The notes beneath the pieces are model-generated. The model had not been told where the DNA came from. It made no database searches and was given only the letters and a program-made list of their open reading frames with translations. The position numbers and the translations under genes were made by a program. Below, one piece after another: positions 58,655-64,000 of a stretch of 64,000 nucleotides of DNA (position 1 is its first letter; every line of letters begins with the position of its first letter). Source of the stretch: DATARR01 sp044868005 (GTDB lineage Bacteria > Acidobacteriota > Thermoanaerobaculia > Multivoradales > UBA5704); assembly GCA_044868005.1 (NCBI GenBank), contig JBIOVX010000017.1, positions 10,180 through 74,179 of the forward strand, read 5' to 3'.

Positions 58655-61600
58655 CTACCGCACCTCACCCTGGATGTAGGCCGGATCGTTGGTGAGGTTG
58701 TTGATCACCTGGGCCGAGCTCAGCACCTTGCCGCTCTTGACCTGGATCTGCACCGTGAAGCCGTCGGCGACGCCGCCGGCGGGCAGCGGGTGCTGACCCG
58801 GGCTGAACTGGCGCAGCTTGCCGGCGCCCAGCCGGACGTTCACCGGGTCGCCCAGCGGCGTGCCGTCGAGGCGGCGATAGATGACGTCGTACTCGGCCGT
58901 CCCGGTGCCGTTGTTGTAGACCCAGAAGGTCGTGCGGTTCTCGGCGTTCTGACGCAGGCCGACCAGGTACTGCCCCTGGCCGGCGCTCGCCGCGTTGGCC
59001 TCGCTGACGGCCATCATCGACTGGCCGTAGCGCTTCGTCGGGTCCGTGTTGTCGTAGCTCTCGCCCTGGACGATCGGGAAAGCGCCGCTGGAGATGGTGC
59101 TGATCGTCAACACGCCGATGGCGTTGTTGATTCCCCACCGGCCGGCGATGACGTTCTCCAGCCGCTCGGTCTGGCCGGGGGTGAGCGTCAAGCGGAACGG
59201 CGCCGTCGTCGTGCCGTTGAGGCCGACGCCGGTGAACGTCAGGTCCGCGATCACCGGCTCACCGCTGGGGTTCGACAGCAGCGCGTCGGTCTGCCACAGG
59301 CTGTTGTTGAGGCCCGGCGCGCTGAGGGCGCCGATCAGGTAGACCTTGGCGGCCCGCGAAGCGCCCGCCAGGATGAACGAAGGATCTTCGGAGGCCAGCC
59401 GCAGGTTCGAGGCGTAAGGCACGAGGTGGCCGCCCGCCTTGGTCTCGATCTCCACCCGGTAGTCGGCCACGTTCGAGACGCCGAAGTCGTCGGAGATCTC
59501 CTTCGACTGGAACTGCTTCTGGCCGAAGCGGGAGAGGATGAAGTCCTGGCTGTCGCTGCCGATCTGCCGGCCGGTCTTGTCGAAGAAACGCAGCTTGTAG
59601 GTAGTCGGCTGATCGCTCGGGTTGCTGAGGCCGAAGTAGGCCAGGCGCTCGCTGTTGCTGACCAGGCCGACGAGGTTCTGGAACTTGTCCTCGGCGCCGC
59701 TCGTGCCGCTGGTCATCGGTACACCGCCCACCGTCTGGCCGAACTCCTTGCCGCTGTTGTCGAAGGTGGTGTTGAACGAGGTGATGACCGGCGCCACACC
59801 CTGCTCCACCGTCAGCGAGATGAAGCCGGCGATGTTCTCCTTGTTGAAGAGTTCCTTGAGCACGTCCGCCACGTAGAGCGTCGCCCCCGGCTGGATGGTC
59901 TTCGTGGACTTCGGCGGATTGGTCTCCGGTGCGCCCTTCTTGCGGAACTCCAGCGTCACGTTCATCGCCGACGTCCCGGGGTTGTGGATGTAGAGATCGC
60001 TGGTCTGCTCGAGCAGGCCGCGGGTCTGCGCGATCCAGGGGAGCACCACCGACTTGGTGGCGGCCGCCTGTGCGCCCACCTGGACGTTCTTGGTCACCGA
60101 GGCGAGGCAGACGCCGATGGGCGGGCACTCGGTGGCGGGGGCCAGCTTGCTGATCTCCAAGCTGACCGCGTGGGTGCCGGCGGTGCCGAAGGTGAATTTC
60201 ACGGTCTGGCCGTTCTTGATCACGCCGCCCGGCAGGGTCCAGGTGAAGCCGGTCGGGGAACCCTGCGAGGGGCCGGCGTCGAGGGTGACCTCATCGCCCA
60301 CCTTGGGGCTCGCCGGTGTGGTGGTGAAGTCGGGCACCAGCGGGGTGCCCGTGCCACCGCCACCGCCACCCACGGTAATGGGCTTGGTCACGGACGCCGT
60401 GCAGATGCCGAAACTGCAACCGGCGCCCGTCCCTGCCTTGCTGACCTCCAGCGTCACCGGGAAGGTGCCGGCGGAGGAGAAAGTGACCGTCGTCGTCTGG
60501 CCGGTTCGGGTCTCGCCACCGGGAAGCAGCCAGGTATAGCCTGTCGGGCTCCCCGTCGATGAGCCGCCGTCCAAGGTCACCTGCTGTCCGACATTCGGGC
60601 TCGCTGGCGAGACGGTGAAGTTGGCGCCCAAGCCATTATTGGGATTGCCGGTGCCGATCTGCACGTTCTTCGTGCCCGTGGCCCCGGAGCAGCCGGAGTT
60701 GGTGACGCTGACCGTCTTGCTGCCGTCGCTCGCCCAGGTGATGCTCACCGAGCTGCCGGTGCCGGTGACCACACCGCCGCCCGTGGCGCTCCAGCTCCAC
60801 GTCGCCGCCGGAGTGCAATTATTGGCCGAGGCGGAGAAGCCGAGCGACTGGTTCGCCTGCCCGGTGCTCGGACCACCGATCGTGATCTGCGGGGGCGGCG
60901 GGGGCGGCGGTGGGCTCCCGTCGATGATGATGCCGATATGGGTCGCGGTGATGTAAGGCTCGGCATTGCGCCTCACCCGCAGCTTCGGGTTGTAGGCGCC
61001 TGCCTGTCCGTAGCTGTGGGTCAGGGTGTTGTTCTGCGGGGTCACCGTGGCCCAGGTCGAGCCGTCGCCGTTCCAGTTGGCCTCGTAGAGGGTTGCCCCA
61101 CCGCTGACCTGCACGTTGAAGGTGATGGTCTGGTTCACCCCGAAGCTGCAGAACCCGAACAGGCAGCCCTGAGCCAGGAACTGATCGATCGTCACCGGCT
61201 GCACCTGGTTGATGGTGACGTTCAGGTCGGCGCTCGTGAGCTCGCCGCCGCAGTTCTTGATCTTCGCCTTGATGGTCTTCGCGCCGGTCGCGGTGTAACT
61301 GCAGCTGACGGTGGCGCTGTTGAACTGGCTGTTGCCGTCGTTGTAGCCGTGGAACCCGGTGCCGTCGCCGCAGTCCCAGGCGTAGTCGGTGGCACCGCTC
61401 GCCGTGACGTTGAGGTTCGCGACTCCCGAGGGAGGCGCACCGCTGGTGCAGTTGGTGCAGACGGGCGCCCCGCCGAACGACAGCGCGGGCGGGCTCAAGA
61501 CGCTGAAGCTCTCCGTCGCCAGGGCCTCGGGGCCGGCGCCGTTGCTGGCCCTCGCCTCGGCGGTATACGTGCCCGCCGGCAGCGTGCTCCCCGGCACGTT

Positions 61601-63466
61601 GAGCGGGTTGCCGGTCGCCTGGCCGGCCGCCGGATAGACCTGGGTCGGGCCGTTCATGATCACCCAGGAGACCGCCGGCCCGGGGTTGCCGGTGACGTTG
61701 TTGGCGGTGAATGTCACCGCCTGGCAGGTCTGCGGCGAGGCCGGAACATGGGTGACGCTGCCGATGCTCGGGGCCGGATCGAGCACCGTGACCGTCTTCG
61801 TCTCTTCGTCGAATCCGACGAGGTTGTCGACCCGCAAGGTGACCTGCTTGGCCCCGGTCGAGGTGAACGTCGCCGTGGTGGGGGTCGTCGCGGTGTTGGA
61901 TACCGTGGTGCCGGCCGGGAACGTCCAGAGGCGCGAGGTGACGACCCCGGCCGACGTATCGTTGAAGGTCGTCGGAGTATTGGCGTAGACCGGGTCCGTC
62001 CAACTGAAATTGGCCGTGGGCGGCGTGGGTATCGCCTGCGTCCAGACGTGGGTGTCGAAAACGGTATAGGCGGCACGGTAGAGCACCGGGCCGTTGAACT
62101 TGGCCACCATCGGCATGACGCGGCTGTAGCCGTGTTTCGGATTCGGAACGTTATTGCTGTGATTGCCGGCGTAATACCATCCCCAGTAGTCGATCGTCTT
62201 GCCATCGAGGGTCATCGTGCCGTTCGGGGTGATCTCGTCCGGGCTCGACGGGTTGGAAACGTCGAAGACGAACTCGCGCTGGAGTCCGCCGCTGCACTGG
62301 TCGTTGGAGCCGAAGTAGAGGAACGGCGTCGTTCCGGAGCGGCTGAAGGTGACGAGGAGACGGGTGGCACTGCCGGGCGCCGTTCCGTAGGTCGACCAGT
62401 TGCCGGTCCAGGTGGGTGCGGGAAGCGAGGAACAACCGCTGGCCAGGCAGCTCGTCACGTTGTAGATCCGGCCCTGCCCGGAGACGTGGACAGCCAGGTA
62501 CTGGCTCCCCCCCTGCTCCCACATCGCCATGCCGTAGATCACCTCGTTGCTGAGGAAGCGCGAGCCGCCGGTGTGGACGTTCTGCGGCGCCAGCGGATTG
62601 CCGACGTCCCAGATGCGCAAGCCGAACTCATAGGTCAGCGAAGAGGTGGCGACGAAGTGGCGGCCGCCTGCGGTCGCCAGGCCGTCGACGAAGATGACGG
62701 GAGTGGCGGGGCCGATGCGGGGCTTCTTGACGCCGGAGCAGAGCCCGGAGCTCTGCAAGCACTTGTTCAAGCTGCGGGCGGACGTCATGTCGTAAAGCTG
62801 CAGACCGTCCTGGGCGCCGAAGAACGCATACTCCCTGCCACCGATGACGTCGGCATGGACCTGGCTCCCGTCCGGCGCGGAGCTCCCGGTATCGCTGTCC
62901 TGGTAGAGCAGCCGGGGGGTGCCTTTGTCCGCGGTATTGACGATGGCCATGCCCACCGGCTGCAGACCGGCGACGGCGAGAATGTCGTCCTTGCCGGCGG
63001 GCGCGTCGAGGCCGTAAATGAAATGCCGCACCTCCGTGCACTCGGGGACGACCGCCCAGAAGGCCGTGTTCGGCGTGCAGCCGCCGCTCCGCAGATCGGC
63101 GCCGCCGACCTTCACCGGCTTTTCGGCATTGGCCCCGCTGGCATTCCAGACCTGAAAGCCGGTGACCGAGGAGGTGAAGACCCAGTCGTTCTCGATATCC
63201 ACCGAGCTGTAGAGAGGCAGCGAGGCGCTGGGGAGCCCGTGGCCGTCATAGTTGGTGCTGTCCCGCTCGTCGGGAAGCTGCACCGGGCCCAGAAGTGCCG
63301 CGTCGACGTCGCCCGGACGCAGGCTCCCCCACAGCCCGACGTTGGTCGCGAAAGCCGGCGACCCCTCGCTGCAGGTACCCTGGGCCATGGTGGGAGCGGC
63401 GACGGCGAACAGCGCCGCAAGACAAAGGAGCAGGGGAAAGCAGCGGAAGGCGGAGCTTCTGGACAT
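58655..63466 (-). CDS. Large secreted protein with beta-propeller-like N-terminus and PKD domains
   Basis: 1603 residues from ATG 63466 (AGAGGTGCC upstream), signal peptide FPLLLCLAALFAVAAPTMA. Residues about 60-440 resemble LVIVD/propeller proteins (GREYAFFGAQDGLQLYDM, FGLRIWDVGNPLAP). From about 460 to 1150 there are at least five PKD/Ig-like domains (TPTTFNDTSAG, VGQQVTLDGGSSTGSPTGYTW, VGDEVTLDAGPSQGSPTGFTW), with Gly-rich linkers. The last 430 residues form another beta-rich region (LVGLVSNSERLAYFGLSNPSD) that I do not recognise, ending in NNLTNDPAYIQGEVR. A surface or secreted protein; no catalytic site seen. Confidence 0.88.
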   Translation of the reverse strand: MSRSSAFRCFPLLLCLAALFAVAAPTMAQGTCSEGSPAFATNVGLWGSLRPGDVDAALLGPVQLPDERDSTNYDGHGLPSASLPLYSSVDIENDWVFTSSVTGFQVWNASGANAEKPVKVGGADLRSGGCTPNTAFWAVVPECTEVRHFIYGLDAPAGKDDILAVAGLQPVGMAIVNTADKGTPRLLYQDSDTGSSAPDGSQVHADVIGGREYAFFGAQDGLQLYDMTSARSLNKCLQSSGLCSGVKKPRIGPATPVIFVDGLATAGGRHFVATSSLTYEFGLRIWDVGNPLAPQNVHTGGSRFLSNEVIYGMAMWEQGGSQYLAVHVSGQGRIYNVTSCLASGCSSLPAPTWTGNWSTYGTAPGSATRLLVTFSRSGTTPFLYFGSNDQCSGGLQREFVFDVSNPSSPDEITPNGTMTLDGKTIDYWGWYYAGNHSNNVPNPKHGYSRVMPMVAKFNGPVLYRAAYTVFDTHVWTQAIPTPPTANFSWTDPVYANTPTTFNDTSAGVVTSRLWTFPAGTTVSNTATTPTTATFTSTGAKQVTLRVDNLVGFDEETKTVTVLDPAPSIGSVTHVPASPQTCQAVTFTANNVTGNPGPAVSWVIMNGPTQVYPAAGQATGNPLNVPGSTLPAGTYTAEARASNGAGPEALATESFSVLSPPALSFGGAPVCTNCTSGAPPSGVANLNVTASGATDYAWDCGDGTGFHGYNDGNSQFNSATVSCSYTATGAKTIKAKIKNCGGELTSADLNVTINQVQPVTIDQFLAQGCLFGFCSFGVNQTITFNVQVSGGATLYEANWNGDGSTWATVTPQNNTLTHSYGQAGAYNPKLRVRRNAEPYITATHIGIIIDGSPPPPPPPPQITIGGPSTGQANQSLGFSASANNCTPAATWSWSATGGGVVTGTGSSVSITWASDGSKTVSVTNSGCSGATGTKNVQIGTGNPNNGLGANFTVSPASPNVGQQVTLDGGSSTGSPTGYTWLLPGGETRTGQTTTVTFSSAGTFPVTLEVSKAGTGAGCSFGICTASVTKPITVGGGGGGTGTPLVPDFTTTPASPKVGDEVTLDAGPSQGSPTGFTWTLPGGVIKNGQTVKFTFGTAGTHAVSLEISKLAPATECPPIGVCLASVTKNVQVGAQAAATKSVVLPWIAQTRGLLEQTSDLYIHNPGTSAMNVTLEFRKKGAPETNPPKSTKTIQPGATLYVADVLKELFNKENIAGFISLTVEQGVAPVITSFNTTFDNSGKEFGQTVGGVPMTSGTSGAEDKFQNLVGLVSNSERLAYFGLSNPSDQPTTYKLRFFDKTGRQIGSDSQDFILSRFGQKQFQSKEISDDFGVSNVADYRVEIETKAGGHLVPYASNLRLASEDPSFILAGASRAAKVYLIGALSAPGLNNSLWQTDALLSNPSGEPVIADLTFTGVGLNGTTTAPFRLTLTPGQTERLENVIAGRWGINNAIGVLTISTISSGAFPIVQGESYDNTDPTKRYGQSMMAVSEANAASAGQGQYLVGLRQNAENRTTFWVYNNGTGTAEYDVIYRRLDGTPLGDPVNVRLGAGKLRQFSPGQHPLPAGGVADGFTVQIQVKSGKVLSSAQVINNLTNDPAYIQGEVR

Positions 63467-63599
63467 CCTTAGGCACCTCTTTGCATGTGTACGTTGCAGC
63501 ATAAGCATCTCTCAGCATCAGCATCTGTACAGTCGCTCGGCACTACCCTCGCGTGGGACCAGGGCACTGCAGGGCGGCCTGACGGCCAGGATGAAACAA

Positions 63600-63632
63600 C
63601 GGGTGGGACCGGCGGAGAGCCGGTCCCACCCG
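63600..63632 (-). terminator. Rho-independent terminator
   Basis: A 14-bp perfect stem (63600-63613 with 63619-63632, loop of 5) 13 nt beyond the stop of the right-edge gene; on the minus strand it is followed by TTGTTTC. The classical stem plus U-rich tail makes it the clearest terminator in the window. The gap 63467-63645 holds nothing else apart from the leader of the PKD gene. Confidence 0.85.
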
Positions 63633-63645
63633 CGAGAAAGAAGGA

Positions 63646-64000
63646 CTACGGAGGGAAGATGATCACGCCACCCGGGTTGGCGCTCTGGAACCTCTGGTTC
63701 GCCTGGTCGAGCTTGATCGCGTCGAAGCCGACGCTGAACCGACCGTCGGCGTCCATGATCGTCTCCACCCAGGCCTGCGCCGTCGGGTTGAACAAGCCGC
63801 CCGCCACCGTCGTGTTCAGGTTGAGGTACATCCAACCGAACGGGAACGGCGGGGTCGGATCGTCGCCCGGAATGTTGCCGCCCTGCAGGCTGACGCACTG
63901 CGTCTCCAGCGGGAAGCAGGTGTCGGCGCCGCCGATGGCCGGCGAGATGTTGTCACCCTGGAAGCACAGGTTGGCCGGGTTCTCCTGCTCGTCGAAGGCC
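63646..64000 (-). CDS. C-terminal part of an unidentified protein (runs off right edge)
   Basis: The frame is open from the right edge to the stop at 63646, giving 117 visible residues; the ATG at 63831 is internal. The sequence is Cys-containing (NLCFQGDN, DTCFPLETQCVSLQG) and then WMYLNLNTTVAGGLFNPTAQ, MDADGRFSVGFDAIKL, GGVIIFPP. The odd Cys content suggests an exported protein, but the start is outside the window and I recognise no family. A strong terminator follows. Confidence 0.6.
   Translation of the reverse strand, partial: AFDEQENPANLCFQGDNISPAIGGADTCFPLETQCVSLQGGNIPGDDPTPPFPFGWMYLNLNTTVAGGLFNPTAQAWVETIMDADGRFSVGFDAIKLDQANQRFQSANPGGVIIFPP

Noticed and set aside
60938..63472. 844-codon plus-strand frame opposite the PKD gene
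   Set aside because: Antisense shadow of the PKD protein; low-complexity translation.

Overview
GC-rich bacterial DNA. The lineage is inferred from gene content, not from any marker gene: TPR-CHAT and CHASE2 proteins, paired DUF3857/transglutaminase-like proteins, PEGA and carboxypeptidase-regulatory-domain secreted proteins, a large PKD protein and an extensive glycosyltransferase cluster suggest an Acidobacteriota-type organism (Thermoanaerobaculia-like). No rRNA and no standard housekeeping operon is present, so this is a guess.

Positions 1-14 kb form an accessory, defence-like island. It holds a VapBC pair (430-1148), a Xre-ImmA/IrrE + PIN pair lying between two copies of a tRNA 3' end (1325-3393), a 1513-residue STAND-type NTPase with a putative N-terminal nuclease and C-terminal HEAT-like repeats (3423-7964), three antitoxin-like genes without evident toxins (8017-8906), and a 4.0-kb IS1-like transposon with cargo genes (9725-13732). 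The transposon has matching terminal inverted repeats and an exact 8-bp flanking direct repeat, CTCGTCGT. It splits a tandem array of 21-bp semi-palindromic units that is itself bounded by 26-bp inverted repeats. Several accessory genes have a TANNNT box 6-7 nt before ATG, as expected of leaderless transcripts.

Positions 15.2-31 kb form a plus-strand block of overlapping genes: a Ser/Thr kinase with a CHASE2 sensor, a FecR-like exported protein, and three CHAT (caspase-like) proteins. The first CHAT protein is a PDZ-TPR lipoprotein, the second an internally deleted paralogue, the third a TPR-CHAT protein. Next come an RTX-repeat protein, a giant carboxypeptidase-regulatory-repeat protein, a fossil of a fourth CHAT 3' end, and an 18-codon ORF with a near-perfect Shine-Dalgarno. 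This is the best candidate in the window for an undescribed system: an extracytoplasmic sensor kinase coupled to exported CHAT peptidases.

Positions 31-39 kb, minus strand, hold a GAF/sigma-54 activator, two DUF3857 proteins (one keeps the transglutaminase Cys-His-Asp, the other has lost Cys and His), a 670-bp minisatellite bounded by 27-bp perfect inverted repeats, and a PEGA-domain protein.

Positions 39-58.6 kb hold a surface-glycan or glycolipid cluster, almost all minus strand with 1-4 nt overlaps: GT2, GT1/4 and GT-C-like transferases, a PIG-L deacetylase-GT2 fusion, a sulfatase-family lipoprotein, a GNAT protein, a 2OG-Fe(II) oxygenase, an aldo/keto reductase, a radical SAM/SPASM protein, a Wzt-like ABC ATPase without a visible permease, and an arylsulfotransferase-like lipoprotein. 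The window ends with a 1603-residue secreted PKD protein and the 3' part of another gene, each followed by a strong hairpin terminator.
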